DNA of 64,000 nt from Adineta vaga (lineage: Eukaryota; Rotifera). Location: NCBI GenBank assembly GCA_021613535.1, contig CP075493.1, forward strand, positions 10,230,001 to 10,294,000, written 5' to 3'. This document shows, one piece after another, positions 12,771-26,013 of this stretch. How positions within the stretch are numbered: the first letter of the stretch is position 1; every line of letters begins with the position of its first letter. The notes beneath the pieces were generated by a model. It was given only the letters and a program-made list of their open reading frames with translations. It was not told where the DNA came from and did not search any database. The position numbers were made by a program, and so were the translations under genes.

Positions 12771-13994
12771 TTAATTCTTCTTACTAATTTTATTTAATGT
12801 TTTCCAACATAGATGAAAAGCTCGTGGTACATGATAACATCCTTTCCATTTTCCACCTTTTAAACTTAATAAAACTTCACCCTGTCGATTTAAATATCCA
12901 AATAATTCTCCACCTTCGGCATCAACAAAATGATCAATTGTATATTTTTGAACTTTATTCAACCAAGGAAGTAATTCATTCATCCGATCGGGTTGATGAT
13001 CAATTGCTTTAATCAATGCGATTAATGTCTCAAGATGAACCCACCATAATTTTTGATCCCATTCAAGTTGTTGTGGTGGCCGTTGTTCGATATCAAGAAA
13101 ATAGAAGATACCATTATATTTTTCATCCCAACTATAATTTAATATTTTCAATAATGTATCAATACAAATTGATGCTAATTGTTGATCGTTTTGTCGTTCA
13201 GCAATATCAAGTAAAAACCACATGGCTTCTATTCCATGTCCAGGATTTAATAAACGACCTTCGAATGAATCATTTCTTGATCCATCTTTTGCATTGATAT
13301 ATTCTAAAATTAATCCTGAATCGTTTTGACGAAATTCTTCGATGATTTCTTTGATACATTCTTTTGTTAAAGTTTGAATTAATTGTTTATCAATAAGATG
13401 TTCTAATTCCATAGCTAAATTACACATCATCATTGGTAAAGCAAAACTTTTTAATTGTCGAGGTGATAAAGAACTGCCTTTATTCCATTCACCTTTGGGA
13501 TTTGACCGACGTTTTTGTATATCATCAAATGTTTCTAGAGCAATCTGTTTATATTTTTCAGAATTCATTTTATCGATCTTTGCCATTTGACCAAATGCCA
13601 TTGAGGCAAAAACACTGGAAAATATATTGTATGGTTCAATTAATGGTTCACCATTTTGTGTTAATGAAAAATACCATTGACCATTAGTTGGATGGCGACC
13701 ATATTTTTCCAAAAATATTGCTCCATGTTGAGCAGTTTTCAACCATTCTTGACGTTCTTTATCAGAAACATTCAAGTCAAGATCTTGATATAGTTTTGCA
13801 AACATCCATATCTGTCGAGCTTGTAACCAAATAAATTTATCTGTGTCAAAAACTTTACCATCACGATCCAGACATGTAAAATAACCACCATATTCTCGAT
13901 CGATCGAATGACTAAGCCAAAACGGTATAATATTAGTAAGAAGATAATCACGATAATAATGTGACCATAAAGTAAAATCATAAGTCTCACTCAT
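12771..13994 (-). CDS. RENBP: N-acylglucosamine 2-epimerase
   Basis: This cytosolic enzyme interconverts N-acetylglucosamine and N-acetylmannosamine, a sialic-acid or amino-sugar step. The single exon encodes 407 residues; vertebrate RENBP is about 427. Family landmarks along the (alpha/alpha)6 barrel are DREYGGYFTCLDRDG, KFIWLQARQIWMF, RLLNPGHGIEAMWFLLDIAE with the conserved His, QLEWDQKLWWVHLETLIAL, and GEVLLSLKGGKWKGCYHVPR at the end. No stop or frameshift is seen. Unlike most neighbours it has no intron, which could mean acquisition by transfer or retroposition, or simple intron loss; I cannot choose between these. Confidence 0.95.
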   Translation of the reverse strand: MSETYDFTLWSHYYRDYLLTNIIPFWLSHSIDREYGGYFTCLDRDGKVFDTDKFIWLQARQIWMFAKLYQDLDLNVSDKERQEWLKTAQHGAIFLEKYGRHPTNGQWYFSLTQNGEPLIEPYNIFSSVFASMAFGQMAKIDKMNSEKYKQIALETFDDIQKRRSNPKGEWNKGSSLSPRQLKSFALPMMMCNLAMELEHLIDKQLIQTLTKECIKEIIEEFRQNDSGLILEYINAKDGSRNDSFEGRLLNPGHGIEAMWFLLDIAERQNDQQLASICIDTLLKILNYSWDEKYNGIFYFLDIEQRPPQQLEWDQKLWWVHLETLIALIKAIDHQPDRMNELLPWLNKVQKYTIDHFVDAEGGELFGYLNRQGEVLLSLKGGKWKGCYHVPRAFHLCWKTLNKISKKN

Positions 13995-14637
13995 TGTTGT
14001 CCTGTTGTGCTTTTGAATAATGTCTTTAGATAAGAATCCTACCTCAGTTAACTTAGTTTGAGGTTATCTAAAACAAGATATCATATAAATGTCAATAAAT
14101 CCAGTAATGTTATACTGAATAACAGATAAAGATAGAAAGTCAGATCATACAGGCGGAAGTAGAAGACTGCTGCTATAAAAAGATTTGAATCAAAACGTCA
14201 GTGAACTATGATCTATATACTATCATTTAGTAAGTATAGCGCCATCTGACGGTAAGTTGATAAAATAAGTTCCGTATAACTATGGTGAACCATCTTCTTT
14301 TATGTATAATATTGTGTAAAAAAAGTTATTTCTATCGGAAAACGATGATGTGTTCTACTATATTCTAATCACATAAATATATAAAAATAAAAATAAAAAT
14401 ATTAAATAGTTATAGCCTTCGTACAAGCTGACGTTTTATTCAAAAGCAAGAATGAAAACCAATCGATGATAAACATAAAACTTCATACAGAAAACATCAA
14501 GCATTAATACAAATAACAAGAAGACACATTAAAGCAAGAATTAGATTTGAATAATTTTATGAATATGTAATGTGACTAAACTTTTATTTTTGATTTTAAC
14601 TAGAGTAACATACGAAAATACGTATATTATACCTTTG
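13995..14637. promoter_or_regulatory. Promoter-side spacer of the epimerase gene
   Basis: This AT-rich spacer lies between the epimerase start and the stop of the first MFSD5-like gene, both on the minus strand. It should contain the epimerase promoter. I see no coding signal and no clear motif. Confidence 0.35.
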
Positions 14638-16945
14638 TCATTTTTTTTCCTCCTTTCTCGTTTGTACTAGTTGTATTCTTATATCCATAGCTGGTGTTTT
14701 AGGTAACAATACCATCCGTTCACGTTGATCCGTTTCTTCCTCGCGTTCTCTCATACTGCAACAAAAAAACAAATATATCCGACATTTCGTTTCTCTTCTT
14801 ACCTTCGTAATATGATCAAACATACACCAGATAACACTAACATCAACACACAGAACATAAATATTATGGACAAACTAAAATGCTAGAGATGAAAAGAATA
14901 AAATAAAATAAAATAAAATATGTGATATTGTTGATGAATCTTACCCATATGATGATACTAAACATGAAAACAAATCGTGGAATACGAAAATAGTTCATAA
15001 GAGTTGCTCGAACTACGAAAAGATCAGAGAATGAGTGAAATGACATATTTTAATGTTGTATTACCTGAATCAGGGAGATATTGACTTCGTAATAGACTGA
15101 TGGATGGCAAATAAATACCAACACATAGTTCAAACAAACATAAACCAATAAATACCAGTATTTGAGCCTAGAAAGTTTTCGATTTATATAAAAAACGAAT
15201 CATCAAGTATATTTATTCGGCACAACTTTCAACTTCGAAAGCAAGGATGACTATTTCACAGATATTATTAATTTCTGTAACAACTCCTTTATCTCAATAT
15301 TTATTAAACTAAGACGATAGTTTTCTTCTTCATTTCTCTTTTGTATCGAAATTTAAGATTCAATAAAAACTGAATATACTAACATTTGGTAAAATCACAG
15401 GTATACTCAGCGCAACAGCAGCCAATAGAATTACCACTCTACAGAGTCAAAAATAATATTTTAAATCAGAAGCAGAAATCATAGACATACAACTTACGGC
15501 AGATAATAATGAACATCATATCGTTTTGATAGTTCTTTGAAAGCAAATGCACCCATCATGTTAAATGTCTATTGTATATCCATGAATAATCATACACATA
15601 CAGATCACTTCATACAAAACGACATTCTTACCATAAATCCAGAAAACATGAAACCTAGCGGTAAAGGATCAGAAATAGCCCACACTTTGGCTGCTTCAAG
15701 TGCAGGTGTCCATTCGATCGAATAAATATAAATCGTTGCTTCAAAAAGACCAGTAATCAAACCAACTAACACCACACGAGGCTCTAAATATATCAATGTA
15801 TTTAGTCATCATCTGTGTTTTCCCAAACTACATTCGATATGGGAATACACTGACCATCACGAAGTATGTTAAAAGCAGTAATGAATGATGTCATTGGTTT
15901 TGCTTCTCGATCACCATAGTTTTCTGTCCACATCCACAATGTAAACAATATCATCACTATATAAACACCAATGGCAATGTCAAATGGTGCTCTACAAGAT
16001 AGATATTGATGTGAAAGCATGAGATGATGAGAGAAGTGAATATTTCGAGTCACTTCCGATTGATATCTAGTCACACTTACGCATATCCAAGTGATTCTGC
16101 TGTAAACTGAGCGATGATACCTGATGTAACTGCTGCTAATGTCGCACACACAACTATAAATGAGAAACAGATATAGATACATCGTATCTAAAATGATAAT
16201 ATGACTTACAAGCATTGCGTAGTAGATGTTTGAGTGATTCAGTGTCCAAACCATGCTAAGAAAAAAGACAAGATCAATTGCAAATTCATTCGATTCAATA
16301 TGAAAATAATACTTTGTGATATTCTTGTAACAGCCACACTTCGAAGTTTGTATTATAGAATGAGTGACCGATGCCACGAAACATACTTCCAATAATGAGG
16401 ATCGATAGAATGTTGAAATTCTTTAAAAAAATAGACGCGATGTAACTAAAATGCGTATGGAAGTAATATGATGATGATACTGACAAGTGAAAGGCAATGA
16501 ATCGCATAGAAGAGAGATGATAGAATACATGCTAGTCGACGACCACTAAATCCAAAAGAAGAAAGCATTGATAATATCTATTTGGTGAATATTCGTACAA
16601 ATAGTGAAGATGAAAATGCACTTACAATTTATCAGAAAGTGAAGATGCTACAGTACCAAGACATAGTGTAGAAAGATGTGCACAAAGATAAATGGATTCG
16701 ATTGTTGACCGTTGAATATTGTATGAACTAAGGAGAGCATAACGATAAGATGCTTGAATATTGTTACCAGCTGAATAAAAGAGAAAAAGAATATAATTAT
16801 AATATTTTAGACTGATTTTCGTGATGGAAATAAAGACGAATATACCTGCAGCAAGTCCATAGGCAATCAGATAGACTGCTTGAAGTTGTTGAAATACGGG
16901 TGAAGTTGAAGATGTATCAAATGAATGTTCAGAATCAATAGCCAT
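14638..16945 (-). CDS. MFSD5: MFSD5-like major facilitator transporter, copy A
   Basis: This is a multipass plasma- or endomembrane carrier; human MFSD5 is described as a molybdate-anion transporter homologue. Exons on the minus strand encode QQLQAVYLIAYGLAAG, then GNNIQASYRYALLSSYN, LCLGTVASSLSDKL and SGRRLACILSSLFYA. A central block reads NFEVWLLQEYHK. Further on are VVLVGLITGLFEATIYIYSI followed by EWTPAL, then LGFMFSGFM. These match MFSD5 in order and spacing. The last two exons give a final helix (IIFMFCVLMLVLSGVCLIIL) and a charged tail (REREEETDQRERM). Introns are short GT-AG. I see no disabling change. The start at 16945 is the first Met of the open first exon. Confidence 0.85.
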
Positions 16946-18063
16946 ACTATTTTGTAATATAATTGCTCCTATGTTAAGCTAGAAAAGTTATGTATGATCG
17001 TGCGTGACGGATTATTTCGTTGTTTTATATGGACGTATGTTTCGATTTGACAACCCTATTTACCATATAGTAGTGACCGTTCGATTTGGGTAGACAAATA
17101 TCTATGGATTCATATGAACGAACAAAAATTGTTACGAGGACAAAGTAGAGTGGGTCATTCAATATACTTTTGTTCTACTAATGTATTTGTATAAGTTACA
17201 ATGTTCATGCAGAGAATGATGGACTCTAAGGATTTATTGCATTTAAAATCAATAACACTGTGTTTTAAACAAAGTACTTTGAGGAAAAAATTGTGACAAC
17301 GGAGCTATTTCTCAACAACAAGAAGTAAGCGAGAGGAATACGAGCTAGAAACTCTTTTTGAAAATGTCATATAGCTTTTTGTCTCCTCCCACTCAAATAT
17401 AAGTAAGATGAAAAAAATAAAGAATACTTCGTCCAAGAACATATTCGAAAGAACGATTCTTTTCAGGAATAAATCCAGTAAAAATCTCAGTTGCAAACAT
17501 TTCTCATTTAATACTTTATTTAATCTACAATTCATATGCACGCGATCTTCGCACATATTAGTGAACTCATCACGTTCTTTCGCCTTCACTACCTGTAATA
17601 CTTTTCCTTTATATCGTATATTGTAGTACTAAAATGCCATCTTTTTCCTAGAACTATAGGCAAGTTAGTATTCAAGGAAATGAAATCATTGCTCATTATA
17701 TATTTTCAGACATTCGTTTTACTTACATGTCATATATGTATTTTTTTCAATCGATTCTTTTCTTTCAAGATTACAAAACTGTACGTGTATGGCAGTAACT
17801 TATAAAAAGATCAATAACAGTGACTGTGTTCATAAAAAGTCTTTGTAGCGTATCCTTTCCTTCAAAAGATAAGATTTCTTCTTGTCTATATTTCAGACAC
17901 ATCAATGTATTTTTAGGTTATCTTTTTCAACAGATAAATGTACTTATAGCTGATTGCTCTCTTACTGACATACAGATTCTCACTTAAACACAAATTAAGT
18001 GTCAATTTTTTTCTTTGCATTAACACACTATCACGACAAACAAACAACGTTTTTCCATTTCTT
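16946..18063. other. Spacer between the two MFSD5-like copies
   Basis: No recognised gene lies here. Overlapping short open frames on both strands around 17300-17630 are hydrophobic and low in complexity, and match nothing I know. The region should contain the promoter of copy A and the 3' end of copy B. Confidence 0.4.
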
Positions 18064-20238
18064 CTATTGTTCATTGAGAATATTGATTGATACACTGCGA
18101 TGATCAATTCCATTCCATAGTCCTCTCATTTGTGGTAGTTTTAGTTTTATACCTACAGATGGTGATGTAGACAACAATACCATCCGTTCACGTTGATCCG
18201 TTTCTTCCTCGCGTTCTCTCATACTGCAACAAAAAAACAAATATATCCGACATTTCGTTTCTCTTCTTACCTTCGTAATATGATCAAACATACACCAGAT
18301 AACACTAACATCAACACACAGAACATAAATATTATGGACAAACTAAAATGCTAGAGATGAAAAGAATAAAATCAAATATGTGATATTGTTGATGAATCTT
18401 ACCCATATGATGATACTAAACATGAAAACAAATCGTGGAATACGAAAATAGTTCATAAGAGTTGCTCGAACTACGAAAAGATCAGAGAATGAGTGAAATG
18501 ACATATTTTAATGTTGTATTACCTGAATCAGGGAGATATTGACTTCGTAATAGACTGATGGATGGTTCATAAACTCCAACACAAAATTCAAATAAAAAAA
18601 TACCAAAAAGAACCAATGATTGAACCTGAAAATTAGTGTATTATAAAGATAAAAAGCATTCAGTGAAATACTGACGTTAGAAAACATTGCTGTCATTGAA
18701 ACTGCGACTACGCCGAGCATGATTATCACTCTGAAAATTATCATCATACTAACACTATGATAGATCTCAGTTATAGAACTTACAGCATATATGAATGAAC
18801 ATCATATCGTTTTGATAGTTCTTTGAAAGCAAATGCACCCATCATGTTAAATGTCTATTGTATATCCATAAATAATCATACACACACAGATCACTTCATA
18901 CAAAACGATATTCTTACCATAAATCCAGAAAACATGAAACCTAGCGGTAAAGGATCAGAAATAGCCCACACTTTTGCTGCTTCAAGTGCAGGTGTCCATT
19001 CGATCGAATAAATATAAATCGTTGCTTCAAAAAGACCAGTAATCAAACCAACTAACACCACACGAGGCTCTAAACATATCAATGTATTTAGTCATCATCT
19101 GTTTTTTCCCAAACTACGTTCGATATGGGAATACACTGACCATCACGAAGTATGTTAAAAGCAGTAATGAATGATGTCATTGGTTTTGCTTCTCGATCAC
19201 CATAGTTTTCTGTCCACATCCACAATGTAAACAATATCATCACTATATAAACACCAATGGCAATGTCAAATGGTGCTCTACAAGATAGATATTGATGTGA
19301 AAGCATGAGATGATGAGAGAAGTGAATATTTCGAGTCACTTCTGATTGATATCTAGTCACACTTACGCGTATCCAAGTGATTCTGCTGTAAACTGAGCGA
19401 TGATACCTGATGTAACTGCTGCTAATGTCGCACACACAACTATGAATGAGAAATAGATATAGATACATCGTATCTAAAATGATAATATGACTTACAAGCA
19501 TTGCGTAGTAGATGTTTGAGTGATTCAGTGTCCAAACCATGCTAAGAAACAAGACAAGCAATTGCAAATTCATTCGATTCAATATGAAAATAATACTTTG
19601 TGATGTTCTTGTAAGATCCAAGCCTCAAAGTTTGTGTTGTAGAGTGAATGAGCCATACCACGAAATATGCTTCCAATAATGAGGATCGATAGAATGTTGA
19701 AATTCTTTAAAAAGAATAGACAACACGTAGTTAAAATGTGAATGAGATATATATGATGATAATGATACTGACAAGTGATAGACAATGAATGACATAGAAG
19801 AGAGATGATAGAATGCATGCGAATCGACGTCCACTGAAAAGAATTAGAGCAGTAGATTGATTTTCTTGAAATATTATGGCAATTCTGTCGAAACAAATAC
19901 TGTTGAATAGAGACTTACAATGTATCCGATAGTGATGATATCACGGTACCAAGGCATAAAGTCGAAAGATGTGCACAAAGATAAATGGATTCGATTGTAG
20001 ATCGTTGAAGATTATAGGAATGAAGGAGAGCATATCGATAAGGACCTTGAAGATTGTTGCCGACTAAAGAATTAATTGAGAAATGTATAAAAACTTGTTC
20101 TTTTATTCATTTGAAAAATATACCTGCAGCAAGTGTGTAAACAAGCAAATAGTTGGTTTGCAGTTCTTTGAATACGAATGGATTGGAAAAGGATGTATAT
20201 AATAAACCATTCATATTGTTAGGCAAAATAGTTTTCAT
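18064..20238 (-). CDS. MFSD5: MFSD5-like major facilitator transporter, copy B
   Basis: This is a tandem paralogue of copy A in the same orientation with the same exon plan. The block 18790-19560, including introns, is nearly identical to 15500-16260 of copy A, and 18170-18575 is nearly identical to 14700-15115. The first exon differs (start at 20236-20238) and continues after a short intron into GNNLQGPYRYALLHSYN. The exon pair around 18575-18790 has also diverged, and the C-terminal tail after RMVLL has a different sequence (PSVGIKLKLPQMRG). No stop or frameshift was seen, so both copies could be functional. The alternation of near-identical and diverged segments suggests gene conversion after duplication. 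Confidence 0.83.
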
Positions 20239-20760
20239 TGTACTAAATTGTACAGAAATGAAGATAACGTATATTTGTAAAATGTAAATAATTCTTTTAT
20301 TTCTACGTATACTGATGTATTGATCGATCCTAAAATGAATAGACTACTTGTTCATTTGCCAGCATCCAAAGTAATAATGATTGCATGTGTGAGTTAATTA
20401 TCGTATTCTTTGATCCTACGATACGTGAATTTCTGACATATAGTTTTTTTTCAAATAGACGAATGATAAATGAACTCGATGCATGCAAAACTTCCACATT
20501 TTGAGTGTTTTTCTTAATACAAAGAATCTCTTAATCAAAACGTGTAGGTCAAACAATAGAATAAATTTCTAAGTAATACAAAGCAAATTGGATTAATTTC
20601 AATTACTCAATTCTATTCTTAGAAGAAATCTATGTTGAAGATGCCGTGTACAACAGTGAATAAAAATCATCATCGTTCGATTCGATTTGTACAAATTGTT
20701 TATTAAATAGTTCTTCAAGATTATCGAAAAAATAAAAAGAATTTGAAACTGAGCTAATTA
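20239..20760. other. Spacer between MFSD5-like copy B and the F-box gene
   Basis: AT-rich, with no coding signal recognised. It should hold the copy B promoter and the F-box gene 3' flank. Confidence 0.35.
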
Positions 20761-22593
20761 TTATGTGTATGAATAGTGAGTTCGTTTGATTCGTTTATGA
20801 TTCTTATTGATACCTTCAGATGGATCGTCATTCTTATCAATTATGACTTCAATTGACTTACCATTGTTGCCAAGAAAGTATTTTATTCTTTTCTTATTCA
20901 ACCATTTGATTGTATCCAATATTGAATTTGGCAAAGAATTATTGTGATGAAATGTAATCGTCTGTACATGTTTGATATATTTGAGAATCAATTTGACTTG
21001 ATGAATGTCAATTGTGTGAATTTTAAGATGACGAATACGACGATAAGATACTATCGAACAGATGATTGGAATTCTCTCGTCGAAATCATCAATAATTGTT
21101 AATGTAAGTGTTTGAATATGGAATGCTTTCTCTAATAATTCTCTGATTGTTTCCGAACGAATGATAGATCCATAGTGTTCGATTAGCGAGATTTCATCTA
21201 ATTGAGAAAGATTTATTAATGTAGATAGACGAATAATTAAATCATCTGCACATTCATCATTGATGTACAAAATAAGTTTATTAATATTTTCCAAAGAACA
21301 CTGACGACCAAGTCTATTCTAGAAGAGAAACAAAAATACTAATAAATTTTTGACTGTGTCATAAAAACTAGAGTATTATTATTTCTACTCAAATTATAAT
21401 TTAAAAAGTCTTGGAAGTTAAGAAATGGTGTCACTTACATTCTTTAGTGATGCAGAACTGATGCGTAAAGTCCACTCTTGCTTTGTTCTTGATATGTTAT
21501 TACTTCTTATCGTCGTTGCCCAATATGCGATAGTTCCAGTAGAACGGTTTTCAAGAAACATCTCAGTTGAAAATATTGGTGAGTGAAGAGTGATGCTTGC
21601 AGAATAAATAGATTCCATATATCTAGCAGTAACAAACCATTGTTTCTTGTCGAGCCAAAATGCTGTACAAAATGGAACGAGAATTGATTCCATGTTTACG
21701 TTCTTCTCACTTGAATAAACAAAATAGAAATAGAATGTTTTAAGTAATGGTAGTTTTTCACCGATGAAATATTCCCATAGAAGAAATCGTTGAACAAAAT
21801 CAGATGAAACTAATGAATTCGTTTGGAATTTGAGATAAATAAGAGATGAAAAAAGTGATAAGAAAGATTCGAATACCTCAATTGCTTCAGGAATCGCATT
21901 GAGTGTTAATGAAGTCAATTGATAATATGGAATTCCTTGATCAATGGATATATTCCATTCATTCATCGCAAAAACCCGCAGATTTGTTGACTGACCAAGA
22001 ATATGAGATAATTGTTCATTAGTACATGTTTTAATTCTTAATTCATAAATTTTCCATTGAATGGGCCATGTTATTCGATTCATGATTGTATTTTCAACAT
22101 CAAAAGTTAATTTTCGAAGACTTGGCATAGCAATGACGGAGGACAGAAGTTCGATCGTATCATTACCAAGTAATTTTCTCTCCTTGATTCTGAATGAAAA
22201 TGACTTGATAGTATTCATCATAATGAGAGGATTAATAATTATATGCAAATCAAATTCATCGATACCACAAAGTGTCAATGATCGAAGTTGGTTTAATTCA
22301 TAAATAAAGACAGATCGTAAGAAGATTCCAATCATATTTACTTTATAAGATGTATTTTTCAGAGAAAGCGAACTAACATTGTTGGTTTGCAAAGCTCGAC
22401 ATAATCGAGAAATAGTTGTTTTAGATGATTCAGATGTAAATTTAATTGATAAACGATTATAACTATCAACAATTGTATAAAATCGTTTGCATACTGAACG
22501 AACTGAAAGTAGAATAAGTTCAGTATCAAGTTGATCAAGAATACGATGAACAAGTTCTACAGGTAATGTTAGAAAAGTTGCTGTCGATTCCAT
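20761..22593 (-). CDS. F-box protein with leucine-rich-repeat-like body
   Basis: Two exons (21439-22593 and 20761-21318, 120-bp intron) encode about 570 residues. The N-terminus is a clear F-box (LPVELVHRILDQLDTELILL, then VRSVCKRFYTIVDSYNRL), the module that binds Skp1 in SCF ubiquitin ligases. The rest is rich in Leu/Ile periodicity (LRSLTLCGIDEFDL, LRKLTFDVE, LTSLTLNAIPEAIEVF). This fits a solenoid of degenerate leucine-rich repeats that would bind a substrate. The C-terminus is basic (NHKRIKRTHY). The substrate is unknown. It looks like a member of a fast-evolving lineage-expanded F-box family rather than an orthologue of a named gene. Confidence 0.8.
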
Positions 22594-23068
22594 AAGTATC
22601 TTTACAATAGAATTTTTATTTTATTTGATGGAGAAAAAAAAAGAAACTATTTCGTAAGACAGTTGAAATAAAACACATGTGTAATTTCTTTTGATATAAG
22701 TAGAAAAATAGAATAATATATGAGTCATTCTACCGTAAGTTACACAAACACACATAACGACTATGATGAAATTTAATAAAGATCGAAATAACAAATATAT
22801 TCTTCTTTTTTTTTCCTAAAAGAAATATTATGCAAAATACAGATTATTTAAACTTTTAATAAACAGTGATTCTTAAAGAAGATATAGGTCAATCATTCAT
22901 CAACATAAACAAAAAATATTGAGAGATCAATTATAGCAATTATCTATTGACAACCAAATGATATTAGTGTGACATGTTTATTCATTTATTTTTGTTTATA
23001 TAACATATACAATGACAGAGAAGAAAAAAAAGAAGTCGGACGGAATAAAACATATAAATGTCTCGTCA
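22594..23068. other. Spacer between the F-box and CUB genes
   Basis: AT-rich, with no coding signal. It holds the F-box promoter side and the 3' flank of the CUB gene. Poly-A signal-like AATAAA words occur on the minus strand just below 23069. Confidence 0.35.
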
Positions 23069-26013
23069 TTAAACGGTTGTTACTGCTTGTTTCATTAATT
23101 TAACATTACTTAAATCTTCGAGATTGTCATCATCATCATCATCTATATCTGTTAAATTTGATATTCGTGTTTTTTCTTTTCGTAAATAATCTTTCGTTTT
23201 GATTATAAAGAAAATCAATAGAAAACCGATACATAAAGATAATAGTATTAAAATAAAAATCATCGAAATTAAAATATAATGTTGTCGAAGAAATGGAAAT
23301 GATATTAAATAAGAATCATTTACTGATGTCGATTGAGAACAATTTGAAGAAAATTGATCAAGATTTGAAAATGGTTGACAATGTATATAATCATCACATA
23401 CCAATGAATGATGAATACAAAATGATGTTTCATTTGATGGTTCACAATCAATATAATCTGTAGAACATTTATGATCAATTTTCATTTGAATGATTGTCCA
23501 TGTTAAATGAAAACCTTTCAATGATTCTTTTGTTTGACGATTTAATGAAATAAATTGTAATGTAAACCAATTTGATTTTGTAAATATATATGAAATCACT
23601 TCTTGTTGTCCACATAATTCATCAATACGTTCTTCACTTGAGATTCTTAAAACGGATGATTGACATCCTTGAGGAGGATCTTTTGTTTGTGAACCTTCCA
23701 TATCAAGAATAGTTAAATCAAGTTTAAATTGGTATCCAATTCTTGTACGATAGGACCATTCACAAATAATATTTTCGGGATAACCATGACTTGATAAATT
23801 TCCTGATAATTGTTCATTTTCATTTATATCAATAATTGGATCGAATGGATTTCGACATTTCGATGAAAAGAATGAATGTGTTCGATTAATAAATTCATAT
23901 CGTCCATCGAAACCTAAGCCTGTTTCTGTATCATTATTTGAACGAAAATGTATACGAAATTGTTCGATTGAACGATTTGTTAAATAGGGTGATGGATAAT
24001 TTCTATATCCACAATAAACGTAGGGATAAGATAAATAGGATAATGAAGAATATAAACGATATGTATAAGTTAAATTATCGGATGGACAATGAAGAACATC
24101 ATTATCAGCAATATTAAAATAATCATACCAGATAAGAAGACGAGAATTTGGATTAAGAATATTAAAATGAAATGTACAATTTGAATTGGAAAAATAATCT
24201 TGATCCGATGACCGTGGTGGTTCAAATTTTCCTTTTTGAAGAAAAAATAAACAATTAAAACATGAATTATTCTCTCCTTTTCTTACCATTTAATGCCCGT
24301 GATTGATAATAGTAAAGACTACAATCCGTTCGATTAGTTGGATCAGTTGATATTTGATGATAACTTCTAATAAATTTATATTTTGCTTGAAATTTTCCTC
24401 CATGAATCAATGATGGTAATAGATGACTTGTTTGACGATGATTCGGAATAAAAGATAATTTTAACAATGCATTCTGTGAAAGAAAACGTCCTTCAGGTTT
24501 AAAATGTCCACAAAATGTAAGATTATCTTTAAAATCAACTGCTTGTTGATAATAATTATTAAATGTCGAATTTATCAATGAATGAGATTTTGATGAATGT
24601 AATTGATAATCATAGATTCGACTAGCATTATAGATAACAAAGATTGCTAATTGACAATCGACATCAAATTGTTCAAATTCAATTTCAACATTTTCTAAAC
24701 CATAACGATCATCAACACCTAATAAATAGGTTGAACAAGATGTTTGTGGTTTATAAAAATTTGGCCAATTCGGTGATTGAATTAATCCATAACCTTGACC
24801 AAAAGATTTGATTGTTTGATCACATTCTGTTCCTGATATATATTGATTCGATTGATTTCTTGTAATAAAATCTAATTTTGTTAATGTCGAAAGAAATTCA
24901 TATTCAGCATAGAAACCTTTACGCCATAATAATGGTATTGATGCTTCATTTGATTGTATTTGTTCGTCATCAGTCAACTCTGCATAATGTGTGGTAATGA
25001 AATATAGTAATAACGAATTCTTTGTTGAATAAACATCTAATGGCATTGAATATGTTCCGCAAAGATCTGTTATATGATGAGGATCGATTTGTTCGGATAA
25101 AATTTCATCATCAAATTGATTGACTTGCTTAAAACCTGAGAGAAATCGTTGCAATTCAATTGAATGAAATGTATTATCATATATACGAATTAGATCTATG
25201 GCACAATGTTGAGTATTTGGTGTTTTAAATAACATTAAATCACGAAAACGTATATGAATACGTTCATTTGATTGACCAATAAATGAATAATTACAAAATT
25301 GCCACTAGAAACAAAAGAGAAAAACGATATTAATTGTTCAAACCTTTCTTTTTACCGGTGGATATGTTCCAGGATAGGTAGATGAAAAGAATTCTCCACG
25401 TTTTGATATCGATGAATTAAAAATATAATCACATGGTTCATGTATAAGATTGTCTTTATATCGTTGTGTAGGTATAAAACGAAATGAACCATTAAAACCT
25501 CTTTCAGTTTTTGTATCTTCAGTAAAGAATCCTAATAAAAGTAGATTTGTCACGGATATCAATAATGGTGGTTTATTTCGTCCACAAAAACGATGAAGTA
25601 ACTGATCATTGACTTGATTAAAATCTGTTAGATTAATAAATACATCGAGATAATCATGAGTACACTGAGGTGAAACACCACGAATTTGAAAAAAGTCAAT
25701 TTCAATAACAACACGATAATCTTTGGAAGCTGTAAATTGATAAAATAAAATTGTATCTTGTGGATAATTATTAGGAAAATTAGGACCTGAAAAAAACAAA
25801 ACAAGAATTACTGCAATCGAAAAAAAACAGAAGAAAATTTTTATTTAATCTACTTGAAAAAACACCACCATCCGATCCATATTGAGACATATTGAAACTA
25901 AGATATTGTGTTTCAACAGTCTCCAATGATTTATATGATGAATCTTCTTGACATTCGATATACCATTTAAATAATATCAAATAAATGTATAGAAAAATAA
26001 ATAAGAAATTCAT
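23069..26013 (-). CDS. Multi-CUB/LDLa single-pass membrane protein
   Basis: Four exons (25854-26013, 25356-25786, 24287-25304, 23069-24231) join in frame to 923 residues. The N-terminus is a hydrophobic signal sequence (MNFLFIFLYIYLILFKWYIE). Exons 1 and 2 join to form FSSPNFPNNYPQ, the classic start of a CUB domain. I count about five CUB-like modules, marked by FSSTYPGTYPPWQFC, LIQSPNWPNFYKP and LSSHGYPENIICEW. An LDL-receptor class A module follows (CEPSNETSFCIHHSLVCDDY). A transmembrane helix at about 23200-23270 precedes an acidic cytoplasmic tail with an Asp run. CUB+LDLa+TM proteins include Neto/SOL-type receptor auxiliaries and insect Culd; I infer a cell-surface receptor or co-receptor. 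It is divergent from phospholipase D, 2 kb away. Confidence 0.82.

Noticed and set aside
13016-13687. Plus-strand open frames opposite the epimerase gene
   Set aside because: Shadows of the real minus-strand gene.
15537-15725. Plus-strand frame repeated at 18823-19011
   Set aside because: It is conserved only because it lies antisense to the duplicated MFSD5 exon.
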